This document shows, piece after piece, positions 42,423 through 52,263 of a stretch of 64,000 nt of DNA (its first letter is position 1; every line of letters starts with the position of its first letter). Origin of the DNA: Alphaproteobacteria bacterium (GTDB lineage Bacteria; Pseudomonadota; Alphaproteobacteria; Rickettsiales; SXRF01); the NCBI GenBank assembly GCA_020049775.1, contig JAGVLO010000001.1, positions 40,395 to 104,394 on the forward strand. The letters are read 5' to 3'. Below the pieces are notes generated by a model. The model was not told the origin of the DNA. It ran no database searches and saw only the letters and a list, made by a program, of their open reading frames with translations. The position numbers and the translations under genes were made by a program.

Positions 42423-43337
42423 TTATCCAATGCCGGTCTGTCGCTGGCCAATTGCGATATTGGCAGCAAGACCACTTTGCGTCGCACCTAGAGTCAGTGC
42501 CTCGTTCGGGTTTTGGCTTCTGGTCGGGTCTATGGTGTTAAATCCCAGCGCCTGGCTACCAAGAGCAACCACTGCCCCTAAATTCATGCCCCCTGGGAAA
42601 CTTGCAGCAATGGCAGCACGGCTGGCAGCTTGCATAAAGTCTGGCAATTTGTTTTCCGGAATAGGCTGGCGGTCTGCAGCAGTAGGATTATTATTGGCCG
42701 CTCCAACAGCATTAGTGGCAGTTGATAACGCCGCCCCTAATGCAGCGCCAGCAACAAGCATAGTGCCTAAGCCTTGCAACGCTTCTTTATCTTTTTCTGC
42801 AGCTTCTTCTGCTGCTTTTTTATCGGCAATGTCCTTATCATCTTTGGTCTTTTGCTCGATGTCCTTCTGTACCTTTTCAGCCGCCTCGGTAGTCGCGACC
42901 CTATTGGCTATCTCTATCTCGGTTGCTGCCGTTTGATTCTGTATAGGAGACTGAATCAAGGGGTCGATATCCAGGCTATTGCTGTTGGAATTAATGGCCA
43001 AATTCGAAACCGTCGCCAATATTTCCGCTTCAGGCACTCCGCGGCCCTGAGCCTCAATAATAGCACCATTTACTCTACTGGCCAGCGCCTGCTCTTCGGC
43101 TGAAAGCGGCGGATTTGTAGGCGGTGAGCTAATGAAACTACGTATTTCTTCTAAAGATGTATTGGGATCTTTAATTAAATTCAGTACACGGTTCGTAGTT
43201 ACTGCGGGCTGATCAGCTTCTGGCGCTTCGTTACTGGCATCCGTACCTACCGGGGCGCTCAAGTCCACCGGCGCGCTACCTGAAGGGGTTGCAGACCCAT
43301 TATCCGGATCGGTTCTGTCGTTAGGATCATCTGCCAT
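42423..43337 (-). CDS. Unknown 304-aa acidic protein, first gene of the accessory cluster
   Basis: Begins with ~50 low-complexity Asp/Pro/Ala/Ser residues, then a soluble helical part, a Lys/Asp/Glu/Ala coiled coil at about 155-195, a Gly/Ala hydrophobic stretch (GTMLVAGAALGAALSTATNAVG, two parts) near 200-220, and a C-terminus with regular Gly/Ala/Asn. No family recognised. The same MADD start and Gly/Ala core as its neighbour suggest one gene family. Intergenic gaps of ~115-160 AT-rich bases surround it. Confidence 0.62.
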   Translation of the reverse strand: MADDPNDRTDPDNGSATPSGSAPVDLSAPVGTDASNEAPEADQPAVTTNRVLNLIKDPNTSLEEIRSFISSPPTNPPLSAEEQALASRVNGAIIEAQGRGVPEAEILATVSNLAINSNSNSLDIDPLIQSPIQNQTAATEIEIANRVATTEAAEKVQKDIEQKTKDDKDIADKKAAEEAAEKDKEALQGLGTMLVAGAALGAALSTATNAVGAANNNPTAADRQPIPENKLPDFMQAASRAAIAASFPGGMNLGAVVALGSQALGFNTIDPTRSQNPNEALTLGATQSGLAANIAIGQRQTGIG

Positions 43338-43452
43338 AAAGGTCCGCTTTGATTACAGTTTACTCTAGTCTAATCCTAGCCATAAAACCCATTGTTCTCA
43401 AATGAAGTTTTTGTGACACCATAGTAGCATATAAATCAAATGGTTAATATTT

Positions 43453-43782
43453 TTATTTAGCAGGCGCCACGGCGTCGGTTTTAAGCGTGAACTTGCCGAT
43501 GATAGCACCGCTGCATAAGTTAATAGTGTAAACCTCTGTTTCGCCTGATTTTTTTTGCAAAACGGCACGCAGTGCGCGGCCTTCCATCATGGTTTCCACC
43601 AGCGTACCGTGGCCCGTCAGGTCCACCGGCGCGGGGCTGCATTCGGCCGCTACAGCCACCGGCGAGGTCTCGGCGGTGACTTTTTTCCATACAATGGCCG
43701 CCAGCAGCACTGTGCCGCCTACCAGCAGGAATCCCATAGAAATGACTAGCGTTTTGAGCGCGGTTAAGTTTTCTTTAGCCAT
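43453..43782 (-). CDS. Single-TM protein divergent from rluD (possibly DUF6476)
   Basis: 109 aa: short basic cytoplasmic start, a TM helix at about 9-32 (LVISMGFLLVGGTVLLAAIVW), and a small periplasmic beta-rich domain containing two Cys (AECSPAP and NLCSGA). Small one-TM proteins of the DUF6476 type are often found beside rluD in alphaproteobacteria, and size and layout agree, but the assignment is tentative. Its ATG is 10 bp from the rluD ATG on the other strand. Confidence 0.7.
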   Translation of the reverse strand: MAKENLTALKTLVISMGFLLVGGTVLLAAIVWKKVTAETSPVAVAAECSPAPVDLTGHGTLVETMMEGRALRAVLQKKSGETEVYTINLCSGAIIGKFTLKTDAVAPAK

Positions 43783-43792
43783 GGAGAAAATA

Positions 43793-44770
43793 ATGCCCGA
43801 AATTGTTCATACCATCACTGCCGCAGAAAACGACGCCGGACAACGCCTTGATCGTTTCCTTACAGCACAACTTCCCGATATGTCGCGCAGTCGCCTGCAG
43901 GCGCTTATCGGACAGGGCTGCGTTAGCAGTCAGGGCGCTGTTATAGACGATGCCGCCTGCAAGGTCAAACCGCAGCAGCAATTCACGCTCGTAATTCCCG
44001 AAACCGTGCCTTCGTATATTCTGCCGCAGGATATCGCGCTCGATATTATCTATGAAGACGAGCATCTGCTGGTCATCAATAAACCGGCGGGGCTGACTGT
44101 GCATCCTGCGCCCGGCCATGCTGATAATACACTGGTCAACGCGTTGCTCGCGCATTGCGGCGAGTCACTTTCTGGCATTGGCGGCGTGGCGCGCCCGGGC
44201 ATTGTCCACCGCATCGACAAAGATACCAGCGGACTGCTCGTTGTCGCCAAACACGACAGCGCACACACGCATTTGTCGGCGCAGCTCGCGGAACGCACGC
44301 TCAAGCGCACCTACCTCGCCGTAGTATGGGGCGACCTCAAACAAAAAAGCGGTAGCATCAGCGGTAATATCGGACGCTCCACTTCCAACCGCCAGAAAAT
44401 GGTCGTGGTGAAAAGCGGCGGAAAACCCGCCACCACACATTACCGCGTGGTAGAACCGTTTGGCATTGCATCGCTGGTGGAATGTAATTTAGAAACCGGA
44501 CGCACACACCAGATACGTGTGCATCTCACTCATGTCAGCCATCCGTTGGTCGGCGACCAGACTTACGGCCAGTCCACGCAAAGCCGCCTGAACGCCACAC
44601 CGATGAAGGCGCTGCCCGCCGCCACGCGGCAAGCGCTGCTTTCTTTTGAACGTCAGGCACTTCATGCAAAATCGCTGGGGCTTATCCACCCCGCCACTGG
44701 TAAATCCATGCAGTTTTCCTGTGATTTACCGTCTGATATGCTACAACTGATAGACGCATTACGAGCATAG
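43793..44770 (+). CDS. rluD: 23S rRNA pseudouridine synthase RluD
   Basis: 325 aa from the ATG at 43793, with GGAG 6 nt upstream; the longer open frame runs antisense to the divergent gene and is spurious. N-terminal S4 domain (GQRLDRFLTAQLPDMSRSRLQ), then the RluA-type catalytic domain: GIVHRIDKDTSGLLVVAK with the catalytic Asp, and LETGRTHQIRVH. It makes pseudouridines 1911, 1915 and 1917 in 23S rRNA. Two unknown paralogues follow within 8 bp, probably co-transcribed. Confidence 0.95.
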   Translation: MPEIVHTITAAENDAGQRLDRFLTAQLPDMSRSRLQALIGQGCVSSQGAVIDDAACKVKPQQQFTLVIPETVPSYILPQDIALDIIYEDEHLLVINKPAGLTVHPAPGHADNTLVNALLAHCGESLSGIGGVARPGIVHRIDKDTSGLLVVAKHDSAHTHLSAQLAERTLKRTYLAVVWGDLKQKSGSISGNIGRSTSNRQKMVVVKSGGKPATTHYRVVEPFGIASLVECNLETGRTHQIRVHLTHVSHPLVGDQTYGQSTQSRLNATPMKALPAATRQALLSFERQALHAKSLGLIHPATGKSMQFSCDLPSDMLQLIDALRA

Positions 44771-44778
44771 AGAAAGAT

Positions 44779-45564
44779 ATGGAAGACGAAACCTCCGAAA
44801 CACTTTTGCAAAGACTGGCCGAGAGCGCAAAGCGACAGCAGGTCGCAGGCAGGCTGCCCAAAAATATCAAAAAGCTCGCCGAACTCGGCACAACCATCAG
44901 TGGCGACCTGATGTTACTGACCTCGCATTTTGATGAAACGAACAAGCTCGCCCTGCCCCATGCCTGCCGACGTGCTGTTGCAAAACCGTTTGAGCATGTG
45001 GACGTATCCGAAGTGGTGGACGAAGATTGCCAGCAGCGCTTCACAGACATGGGCAACCAGCTCAAGGCACTCAGCTCCGCCTTCCGCGAAACATCTGCGC
45101 TGCTGAAGCAAACGATCGATATCCCCGACGAACAAGCGCGTGAAGCCTTGCGCAAAAAAGCGCTCTACTGGGTAAAAGAACTAAACGACCAATCGCCAAA
45201 AATGCTGGAGATGATAAAATTCCTGCGCGAAAAAGACGAAGCGCTGGAGAAAAAAGTGAACGAAAACCTCTTCGGTACTACACCATGGGAAAAAGCACAG
45301 ATAGAAGAAGAGATGGCCGAAGGCCTTGCCGCCGCCGCAAGTCTGCTTCCAAAAGAGCAGGAAGAAATAGCCGAAGAAGTGATGAATGAATATAAGCGCT
45401 CAACGCTTTTAAAGCTGGAAAACCGGCTTGGCGATGCGCTGGACCACATGAAAAAAGTACACGAATTCATGAAGGGTGAACGCATCTCCAGTGAAATCGC
45501 CGCGCTGGTCGCACAGCGCACAGCACCGCCGGAAACAACCATCAAATTATCCAATTCATTATAA
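44779..45564 (+). CDS. Unknown 261-aa helical protein, paralogue 1
   Basis: Starts 8 bp behind rluD. Soluble, almost wholly alpha-helical and charged, no TM or signal. It aligns along its length with the next protein, also 261 aa: GRLPKNI/GRLPANI, HFDETN/HFDPDN, KALSSAFRETSALL/RSLAKAYRESATLL, ALYWVKEL/ALYWLAEL and TTPWEKAQIEEE/TSPWEEKEHLKE. The two diverge more in the last 70 residues. The conserved PWE and YW motifs suggest a specific fold. No family recognised. Confidence 0.75.
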   Translation: MEDETSETLLQRLAESAKRQQVAGRLPKNIKKLAELGTTISGDLMLLTSHFDETNKLALPHACRRAVAKPFEHVDVSEVVDEDCQQRFTDMGNQLKALSSAFRETSALLKQTIDIPDEQAREALRKKALYWVKELNDQSPKMLEMIKFLREKDEALEKKVNENLFGTTPWEKAQIEEEMAEGLAAAASLLPKEQEEIAEEVMNEYKRSTLLKLENRLGDALDHMKKVHEFMKGERISSEIAALVAQRTAPPETTIKLSNSL

Positions 45565-45571
45565 TCGGCTC

Positions 45572-46357
45572 ATGAACGACCACACGCCCGACGATCCAAA
45601 AGCATATCTCAGGCGATTGCAGCAAGACGCCGCAGAAGCGCATAGGTCTGGCCGCCTGCCCGCCAACATCATGGCACAGGCACGCAAGGCCGATGACCTA
45701 GCCGTGGCAGTGCAATCTCTGGCCGGTCATTTCGACCCTGATAACCAGTACGGCCTGCCCATGCTTTCACAGCGCGCGCTGGCAGAAGATACCGGTTCAC
45801 ATAACCTCGAAGCCATACTGGGTAAAGAGAAGCTGCAAGATTGGGCGGCCGCCCACCACACCATACGCTCGCTGGCAAAGGCTTACCGCGAAAGTGCAAC
45901 GCTGCTGCGTGATATGGAAAGCAGCGCCAACCTGCCGGAAGACCAAGGCAAGCTGGAAACGCGTGCGCTTTACTGGCTGGCAGAACTTAAAGAACATACT
46001 AGCGGAGTGACACAGGCCTTTGACACGCTGCAACATTTACACAGCAACCATTTCCAACATATCATGCGCTATCCTGAAACCTCACCATGGGAAGAGAAAG
46101 AACACTTGAAAGAATTGCGGGAAGAAACAAAAATCATGCGCCAGCTGCCGGAAGACGAATTGCGCAAGATGATAAAACAACAGGTGCGAAAAGTAGCGCA
46201 AACAGCACCTATCCTGTTCCAGCGCACACTTCATGAAGTAGTGGTAGCCGCCGCATCTCTTCAGGAACAGCTGCCGCTGGAACGCAACGCCACGGACCTG
46301 AGCCTTGCTATCGCACATGGGCTTGCGCCATCGCAGGAAAACAAGCACCGGCGCTAA
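45572..46357 (+). CDS. Unknown 261-aa helical protein, paralogue 2
   Basis: ATG at 45572, 7 bp past the stop of paralogue 1; the longer open frame upstream overlaps that gene and does not continue the alignment. Like its paralogue it is a soluble helical protein with GRLPANI (about 27-33), HFDPDN, an ARESATLL-type helix, ALYWLAELKEH and TSPWEE. The tandem arrangement implies duplication followed by divergence. It could form a heterodimer with paralogue 1. Function unknown. Confidence 0.75.
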   Translation: MNDHTPDDPKAYLRRLQQDAAEAHRSGRLPANIMAQARKADDLAVAVQSLAGHFDPDNQYGLPMLSQRALAEDTGSHNLEAILGKEKLQDWAAAHHTIRSLAKAYRESATLLRDMESSANLPEDQGKLETRALYWLAELKEHTSGVTQAFDTLQHLHSNHFQHIMRYPETSPWEEKEHLKELREETKIMRQLPEDELRKMIKQQVRKVAQTAPILFQRTLHEVVVAAASLQEQLPLERNATDLSLAIAHGLAPSQENKHRR

Positions 46358-46434
46358 TAGCTACGTGCAAGAATTTTCACTTGGAAACAGCGTCGAAAAA
46401 CGATAATCATATATCACCGCTCAACATCGGCGCC

Positions 46435-46465
46435 TTGACCATTTACGCGCCAGATTTTGTATAAA
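46435..46465 (+). promoter_or_regulatory. Possible promoter of the entericidin-like gene
   Basis: TTGACC at 46435-46440 and TATAAA at 46460-46465 with a 19-nt spacer, preceded by TG in extended position. The spacing is long, so the call is weak. Confidence 0.35.
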
Positions 46466-46501
46466 ATTTTGTATGAAAAATAATTTCAAGGAGACCAAAA
46501 A

Positions 46502-46645
46502 ATGAAACACTTGCTTATGATGATAGCTCTTGGTGCAAGCCTGATGTTATCCGCCTGCAACACCATCGAAGGCATGGGTGAAGACATTGAAAACGCCGGT
46601 GAAGGCATCAGCGAAGGCGCAGAAAAAGTAAAGAAAAAGATGTAA
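46502..46645 (+). CDS. Entericidin A/B family small lipoprotein
   Basis: 47 aa, shorter than many gene finders report. A signal peptide ends in lipobox LSAC with the lipidated Cys at residue 19, and the mature part is NTIEGMGEDIENAGEGISEG and a lysine tail, the entericidin pattern of repeated Gly-Glu amphipathic turns. Entericidins are small cell-envelope lipoproteins of uncertain physiological role, described as toxin/antidote-like in enterics. AAGGAG at 46489 stands 7-8 nt before the ATG, and a bidirectional terminator follows. Confidence 0.9.
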   Translation: MKHLLMMIALGASLMLSACNTIEGMGEDIENAGEGISEGAEKVKKKM

Positions 46646-46680
46646 TAATCTGACTTAAGCTAACTGACGAAAACAAAAAA

Positions 46681-46704
46681 GGGCGGCAACAGCCGCCCTT
46701 TTCT
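46681..46704. terminator. Bidirectional terminator between entericidin and grxD
   Basis: 7-bp GC stem (46681-46687 with 46692-46698), loop AACA, T-rich tract on the plus side and A-rich tract before the stem, so it can serve both convergent genes. Confidence 0.9.
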
Positions 46705-46719
46705 TTCATATAAATATAA

Positions 46720-47064
46720 TTACGCCGCTTCGTTGGTGGAAACGCCCTTGGCTTTGAGCAACTGCTGCAGCTCGCCGCTCTGGTACATTTCGCGCACGAT
46801 GTCACAACCGCCGACAAATTCGCCCTTCACATAAAGCTGCGGTATGGTCGGCCAGTTGGTGAATTCCTTCACACCTTCACGGATTTCCGGATCAGCCAGT
46901 ACATTCACGTCCTTGAATTCCTTCACGCCGAGGCGGTCAAGTACCTGCACAACCACGCCGGAAAAACCGCATTGCGGTATATCCTTCGTGCCTTTCATGT
47001 ACAGCACTACGTCATTTTCGCTGATGTCTTTACGGATGCGGTCGAATATGGGTTTATCGGTCAT
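46720..47064 (-). CDS. grxD: Monothiol glutaredoxin Grx4 type
   Basis: 114 aa with the single-cysteine active site CGFSG and conserved IPQLYVKGEFVGGCDIVREM. Monothiol glutaredoxins coordinate a [2Fe-2S] cluster and pass it on, often with a BolA partner, which is encoded 15 bp upstream in the same operon. AAGGA lies 7 nt before the ATG. Confidence 0.96.
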   Translation of the reverse strand: MTDKPIFDRIRKDISENDVVLYMKGTKDIPQCGFSGVVVQVLDRLGVKEFKDVNVLADPEIREGVKEFTNWPTIPQLYVKGEFVGGCDIVREMYQSGELQQLLKAKGVSTNEAA

Positions 47065-47079
47065 AATATTGTCCTTCGT

Positions 47080-47313
47080 TTAGGATGGAATTTTAGTGGT
47101 AATCGACAGCGCATGCAACCTGCTGTGCAGGCTATCGCCAAGGGCGGTATGCACCAGCCTGTGCTGGGCAATGCGCGGCAATCCGGCAAAGGCGGAAGAC
47201 GTAACCGTCATATTATAGTGGTCGTTATCGCCTGCCGTATCAATAATCTCGATCACTGCGTCCGGCAGGGCCGCTTTTACCATACGTTCAATATCCTGTG
47301 CGCTCATCGGCAT
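47080..47313 (-). CDS. bolA: BolA family protein
   Basis: 77 aa, the short BolA-like form. ALPDAVIEIIDTAGDNDHYN and FAGLPRIAQHRLVHTALGD match the family, with the His used in cluster sharing. It pairs with Grx4 in iron-sulfur trafficking. AAGGA precedes the ATG; the upstream region is shared with divergent purL. Confidence 0.93.
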   Translation of the reverse strand: MPMSAQDIERMVKAALPDAVIEIIDTAGDNDHYNMTVTSSAFAGLPRIAQHRLVHTALGDSLHSRLHALSITTKIPS

Positions 47314-47424
47314 AGGGCATTCCTTATTTAATTATGCCCATCATGTAGGCAATTGCTGATAATTTTGCAAGGAAAAGCGTATATTTTCGTTGTAAATCAT
47401 AATAGCCATGCTAACACATGGCAC

Positions 47425-49629
47425 ATGTCGAATGCTGCTGCAAAGAAAGTCGCTATTACACCGGAAGTCGTTGCCGAACATGGGTTGACACCGGATGAAT
47501 ACCAGCGCGTACTCAAGGTCATGGGGCGTGAACCTAACCTTGTGGAACTTGGCATTTTTTCGGTTATGTGGAGCGAGCATTGCTCCTATAAAACCACCCG
47601 TAAATGGTTAAAAACCCTGCCCACCGAAGCCCCGCATGTTATCTGCGGCCCGGGCGAGAATGCCGGCGTTATCGATATCGGTGACGGTCAGGCCGCCATT
47701 TTTAAAATGGAAAGCCACAACCACCCCTCCTATATCGAGCCGTTTCAAGGCGCGGCCACCGGCGTCGGCGGCATATTGCGCGACGTATTCACCATGGGCG
47801 CGCGCCCAATTGCCAACATGAATGCGCTGCGCTTCGGCGAACCCAAGCACCCCAAAACCAAACATCTGGTATCCGGTGTAGTGTCCGGCATCGGTTCTTA
47901 CGGCAACTGCGTGGGTGTCCCCACCGTCGGCGGCGAATGTACGTTCCACCCCTCCTATAACGGCAATATTCTGGTGAATGCCATGACCGTCGGCATTGCC
48001 AAAACCGACAAGATTTTTTATTCCAAGGCCGCAGGCGTCGGCAACAGCGTGGTCTATGTCGGCTCCAAGACTGGGCGCGACGGTATCCACGGCGCGACTA
48101 TGGCCTCTGCCGAGTTTGATGACAAATCCGAAGAAAAACGCCCTACCGTGCAGGTCGGCGACCCGTTTACCGAAAAACTGCTGATTGAAGCCTGCCTCGA
48201 GCTGATGGCCACCGACGCCATTGTCAGCATTCAGGACATGGGCGCCGCAGGCCTTACCTCATCTTCGCTGGAAATGTCCGGCAAGGGTGGTCTGGGTATT
48301 GAACTGGAACTGGACAAAGTGCCGGTGCGCGAAACTGCAATGACACCATATGAAATCATGCTTTCCGAATCGCAGGAACGCATGCTGATGGTGCTTAAGC
48401 CCGGCAAGGAAGATTTCGCCCGCAAGATTTTTGAAAAGTGGGAGCTGGATTTTGCCATCATCGGCAAGCTCACAACCACCGGTAACCTTGTGCTGAAAAT
48501 GCACGGCGATGTTGTCGCCGATATGCCGGTTGCGCCGATGTCGGAAGACGCCCCCATCTATGACCGCCCGTATGTACCCACACCCAAGCGTCCGCAACTG
48601 GATGCTGCAAATGTAGCTGCCAAAGACCTCGGCGAATCACTGAAAACGCTGATACACTCGCCCGACTTGTGCAGCAAACGCTGGATTTACGAACAATATG
48701 ACCACATGGTCGGCAACGACACCGTCGCCCGCCCGGGTGGTGACGCCGCCGTGGTACGCGTGCATGGCAGCAATAAAGGCTTGGCCATCAGCACCGACTG
48801 CACCCCGCGTTATTGCTACGCCGACCCTGTCGAGGGCGGCAGGCAGGCCGTGGCCGAAACATGGCGTAATTTAACCGCCGTGGGCGCAACGCCGCTGGCC
48901 ATCACCAACTGCCTGAATTTCGGCAATCCGCAAAAGCCGGACATCATGGGCCAGTTGGTCGGCTGCATTCAGGGCATGGGCGAAGCCTGCAAAGCGCTCG
49001 AATATCCTGTCATCTCCGGCAACGTATCGCTCTATAACGAAACCGCCGGCAAAGGCATCCTGCCTACTCCTGCCATTGGCGGCGTCGGCATTCTCAAGGA
49101 TTTAAGCAAGCGTGTCGGCAACAGCTTTGACAAAGAAGGCCTCGACATAGTGCTGGTGGGTGAAACCAAGGGCCATCTCGGCAGCTCGATCTACCTGCGC
49201 GATATTATTGGCCGCGAAGAAGGCGGCCCGCCGCCAGTTGACCTTGCCACCGAAAAGAAAAACGGCGATTTCGTGCGCGCGCTTATCCAATCCGGTATGG
49301 TCTCTGCCTGCCACGATATTTCCGATGGCGGCCTGCTGGTCGCACTGGCGGAAATGACTTACCGCAACGGCATCGGCGCATCCGTTACCTTCCCGTCCGG
49401 CGTACCCGCCCATGCGTTTGCTTTCGGCGAAGACCAAGCGCGCTATGTACTGGCCATTGAAACCGGTAAGACAGAGGCCGTACTCAAACAGGCGAAGAAC
49501 AAGGGCATTGCCATCACCGCACTCGGCAAAACGCACAACGAAACACTGGATGTAAAAGGCCAATGCTCCATTCCGGTAAAAACATTGCGCGAAGCCTACG
49601 AGTCATGGCTGCCTACGTTCATGGCGTGA
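47425..49629 (+). CDS. purL: Phosphoribosylformylglycinamidine synthase subunit PurL
   Basis: 734 aa, the short PurL of the three-subunit PurSQL enzyme. I chose the ATG at 47425, as the family starts close to [16 protein letters not shown]; the 24 residues upstream are not conserved. [15 protein letters not shown], the glycine-rich VKPTV-type ATP loops and [15 protein letters not shown] are visible. It converts FGAR and glutamine to FGAM. It lies opposite in strand to purC, purS and purQ, and is divergent from bolA. Confidence 0.96.
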   Translation: MSNAAAKKVAITPEVVAEHGLTPDEYQRVLKVMGREPNLVELGIFSVMWSEHCSYKTTRKWLKTLPTEAPHVICGPGENAGVIDIGDGQAAIFKMESHNHPSYIEPFQGAATGVGGILRDVFTMGARPIANMNALRFGEPKHPKTKHLVSGVVSGIGSYGNCVGVPTVGGECTFHPSYNGNILVNAMTVGIAKTDKIFYSKAAGVGNSVVYVGSKTGRDGIHGATMASAEFDDKSEEKRPTVQVGDPFTEKLLIEACLELMATDAIVSIQDMGAAGLTSSSLEMSGKGGLGIELELDKVPVRETAMTPYEIMLSESQERMLMVLKPGKEDFARKIFEKWELDFAIIGKLTTTGNLVLKMHGDVVADMPVAPMSEDAPIYDRPYVPTPKRPQLDAANVAAKDLGESLKTLIHSPDLCSKRWIYEQYDHMVGNDTVARPGGDAAVVRVHGSNKGLAISTDCTPRYCYADPVEGGRQAVAETWRNLTAVGATPLAITNCLNFGNPQKPDIMGQLVGCIQGMGEACKALEYPVISGNVSLYNETAGKGILPTPAIGGVGILKDLSKRVGNSFDKEGLDIVLVGETKGHLGSSIYLRDIIGREEGGPPPVDLATEKKNGDFVRALIQSGMVSACHDISDGGLLVALAEMTYRNGIGASVTFPSGVPAHAFAFGEDQARYVLAIETGKTEAVLKQAKNKGIAITALGKTHNETLDVKGQCSIPVKTLREAYESWLPTFMA

Positions 49630-49746
49630 TTGCCTAAGTTTTAATTTCTTGTGTTTTTATTTTTTTGATTTTTTTTCTTCTCTAAGAAATTTCCCTGTGT
49701 CATATATTTTTGTGCTATGGTCGCGACATAACCAGCGAGGCAACCG

Positions 49747-51432
49747 ATGTTCCTGAAGATTAAAATCAAGAACCAGTTCATTTATGCCAGCACTGCGCTC
49801 ATCATCGTAACGCTGGCCAATAACATTGCGTCCCACTACACCGTCACCACGATGGAGGGCCTAACCCAGAAGCTTGGGCAGGCCAGCCAGATACAAATAC
49901 AGCAAATTGAAGCAGGCCGCATGTTTGATGCCATAGGCTACGACGTGCAGCAGTTGCGCGCCGCCAGTATGCTGACCAATATCGACACCCACCAGAAAGC
50001 TTCTGCCAACCTCAAACAGCATATCGGCCAGTTGGACAAGGCGCTGGCGGGACTCGCGCAAGCCAATGTTGATAAGGCTGCCAAAGAAAAAATCGCTGCT
50101 GTCATCCAGCAGTTTGAGGAATATAAAATGCAGGCCACAGCAGTGATGCAAGCCTACGATAATGTATTCCTGTTACAGGGCAGCGCCGCCGCCTTTACCA
50201 AACAGCAGGAAACGCTCGCTAAAAGTCAGGAAGAATACACGAGCGTTATCGCACAGGCATTCACCGACCTGCAGTCGCAGTACCAGCAGGTCACCATGCA
50301 GGGCAAACTGCTGATGCTGTGCCTGACGCTGCTTAATATCGGTATTGCCATATCCATACCTGCGTACGCTATCTGGGCGATGTTCCGCCCGCAGGCAAAA
50401 ATGATAGACTCCATGAAAAGTATCGCCAAAGGCGATACACAAACCGCAATCCCCTACACTGACCGCCATAATGAAATCGGCGAGATGGCACGCACCGTAT
50501 CGGTCTTCAAGGAAAATGCCGCACGCGTTGCCGAAATGGCAACCACGCAAAAAGCCCAGCAGGAAAAATCCGAAGCCGAAAAGCGCAAGGCCATGGAAGA
50601 ACTGGCAGGCACATTTGAAGCCAACGTCAAATCCGTTGTGGATATAGTGGCTTCGGCAGCGGCGGAAATGGACAACACCGCCCAGTCCGTCGCCAAAACT
50701 GCCAACGCAAACCAGTCCAAGCTGCAAACGCTGAGATCGGAAATAGATACCACCACCAATAATGTGGAAACCGTCGCCAACGCTTCCGAGCAGCTATCGG
50801 CGGCTATTACGGAAATCAGCCAGCAGGTAAGCCGCGCCACCGTCATTACTACCTCGGCCGTCGAAGCCGCGAGAAAAACCAGCCATACGGCGCAGGGACT
50901 CACCACCGCCGCCAGTAAAATCGGCGAAGTGGTAGAAATGATTAATTCGATTGCAGCGCAAATCAACCTGCTGGCGCTTAACGCCACCATCGAAGCGGCG
51001 CGCGCCGGAGAGGCAGGCCGCGGCTTTGCCGTAGTTGCATCCGAGGTGAAAACCCTTGCAACCCAAACCACCAAGGCCACCGAACAGATTGGCGAATACA
51101 TCACCTCGATTCAGCACGCCAGCAACGACACCGCCAGCGCTATCGAAAGCATCAGCAAAACCATTGATGAAATCAACAACATCTCCACCACCATCGCTGC
51201 CGCCGTGGAAGAGCAAAGCGCCACCACGCATGATATTTCCCAGAATGTGAAAATGGCCAGCGAGACCACCAAGCATGTTTCGCAAAGCGCCGGAGAAGTC
51301 ACGGCTGCATCAGAACAAACCGGACAATCGGCTAAAGAAATGCTCTCCGCTACGACGGAATTGTCGCGGCAATCAGAAGTGCTGCGCAGTGAAGTAAGTA
51401 AATTCCTGACAGGAATGCGCGAAAGCGCTTAA
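49747..51432 (+). CDS. Methyl-accepting chemotaxis protein
   Basis: 561 aa. TM1 at about 10-30, a four-helix-bundle-like periplasmic sensor to ~185, TM2 at about 187-212, HAMP domain (213-265), and the cytoplasmic signalling hairpin with [21 protein letters not shown] at its tip in two parts. No NWETF-type pentapeptide at the C-terminus. It signals to CheA/CheW, so a chemotaxis system must exist elsewhere. The 117-bp upstream gap is AT-rich. It sits between purL and purQ, an unusual place. Confidence 0.93.
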   Translation: MFLKIKIKNQFIYASTALIIVTLANNIASHYTVTTMEGLTQKLGQASQIQIQQIEAGRMFDAIGYDVQQLRAASMLTNIDTHQKASANLKQHIGQLDKALAGLAQANVDKAAKEKIAAVIQQFEEYKMQATAVMQAYDNVFLLQGSAAAFTKQQETLAKSQEEYTSVIAQAFTDLQSQYQQVTMQGKLLMLCLTLLNIGIAISIPAYAIWAMFRPQAKMIDSMKSIAKGDTQTAIPYTDRHNEIGEMARTVSVFKENAARVAEMATTQKAQQEKSEAEKRKAMEELAGTFEANVKSVVDIVASAAAEMDNTAQSVAKTANANQSKLQTLRSEIDTTTNNVETVANASEQLSAAITEISQQVSRATVITTSAVEAARKTSHTAQGLTTAASKIGEVVEMINSIAAQINLLALNATIEAARAGEAGRGFAVVASEVKTLATQTTKATEQIGEYITSIQHASNDTASAIESISKTIDEINNISTTIAAAVEEQSATTHDISQNVKMASETTKHVSQSAGEVTAASEQTGQSAKEMLSATTELSRQSEVLRSEVSKFLTGMRESA

Positions 51433-51451
51433 AACTAGCCGTGCAGAAATT

Positions 51452-51566
51452 CACGCTAGGCTGCCAGCGAAAATGTTGCTTTTCGAGAACCGCAGCGCAG
51501 CGTACATGTTCGTACGAGAGCAGCGGAAGCGCAGAAAACACCGTTTGCAGCAAGGCATAGCAGTGA
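51452..51566. repeat. Dispersed palindromic intergenic repeat, copy B
   Basis: Lies in the convergent gap between the chemoreceptor and purQ. It matches copy A at 20689-20804 in the order CAGCGAAAA, GAGAACCGCA, GTACA, AGCAGCGGAAGC and GTTTGCAGCAAG. It also contains CGTAC-ATGTTC-GTACG (51501-51516), a hairpin that is degenerate in copy A. A terminator function for both converging genes is possible. Confidence 0.72.
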
Positions 51567-51579
51567 ATGTCGCCACGGC

Positions 51580-52263
51580 TTAAGCCGCCATCAACGCCTT
51601 GAACAACGCAACACCGTCGATGCCGCCTATCATGGCTTCAGCGTGGCGTTCGGGGTGCGGCATCATGCCCAGCACGTTGCGCGACTCGTTGCAAACACCG
51701 GCGATATTGAGCTGCGAACCATTGGGGTTGCTTTCTTCGGTTACCTCGCCGTCTTTGGTGCAATAGCGGAACACAATCTGCCCATGCTCTTGCAGGGATT
51801 TGAGTGTATCGCCGCTGGCAAAATAATTGCCGTCATGGTGCGCAACCGGCACATTGATGACCTGACCTTTGCGGTAATGCGATGTAAACGGCGTGTTGGT
51901 GGCTTCCACTTTCAGGAATACGTCACGGCACACGAATTTGAGCTTCTGGTTGCGCATCAGCACGCCCGGCAGCAAACCGGACTCGGTAAGCACCTGAAAA
52001 CCGTTGCAGATACCAATCACCTTGCCGCCTGCCTGTGCGTGCGCCTTCACCTCACGCATGATGGGTGATTGCGCAGCCATGGCACCGCTGCGCAGATAGT
52101 CACCGTAGGAAAAACCGCCCGGCAGCACTACAAGATCAACCTTGGGCAGCTTGCTGTCGCGATGCCACACCATATGCACATCGCCACCGCACACTGACTT
52201 CAGCGTGGTCTGGGCGTCGCGGTCGCAATTAGATCCGGGAAATACTATGACTGCAGATTTCAT
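51580..52263 (-). CDS. purQ: Phosphoribosylformylglycinamidine synthase subunit PurQ
   Basis: 227 aa class I glutamine amidotransferase: [19 protein letters not shown], nucleophile Cys in [13 protein letters not shown], and the His/Glu pair in MMPHPERH. It supplies ammonia to PurL. The ATG overlaps the stop of the 144-aa gene. Confidence 0.97.
   Translation of the reverse strand: MKSAVIVFPGSNCDRDAQTTLKSVCGGDVHMVWHRDSKLPKVDLVVLPGGFSYGDYLRSGAMAAQSPIMREVKAHAQAGGKVIGICNGFQVLTESGLLPGVLMRNQKLKFVCRDVFLKVEATNTPFTSHYRKGQVINVPVAHHDGNYFASGDTLKSLQEHGQIVFRYCTKDGEVTEESNPNGSQLNIAGVCNESRNVLGMMPHPERHAEAMIGGIDGVALFKALMAA

Noticed and set aside
46357..46405. Possible third partial copy of the palindromic repeat
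   Set aside because: Only the left flank resembles copy B (TAGC.CGTGCA.GAA..TTCAC...CAGCG.CGAAAA); the diagnostic GAGAACCGCA and GTTTGCAGCAAG blocks are missing.
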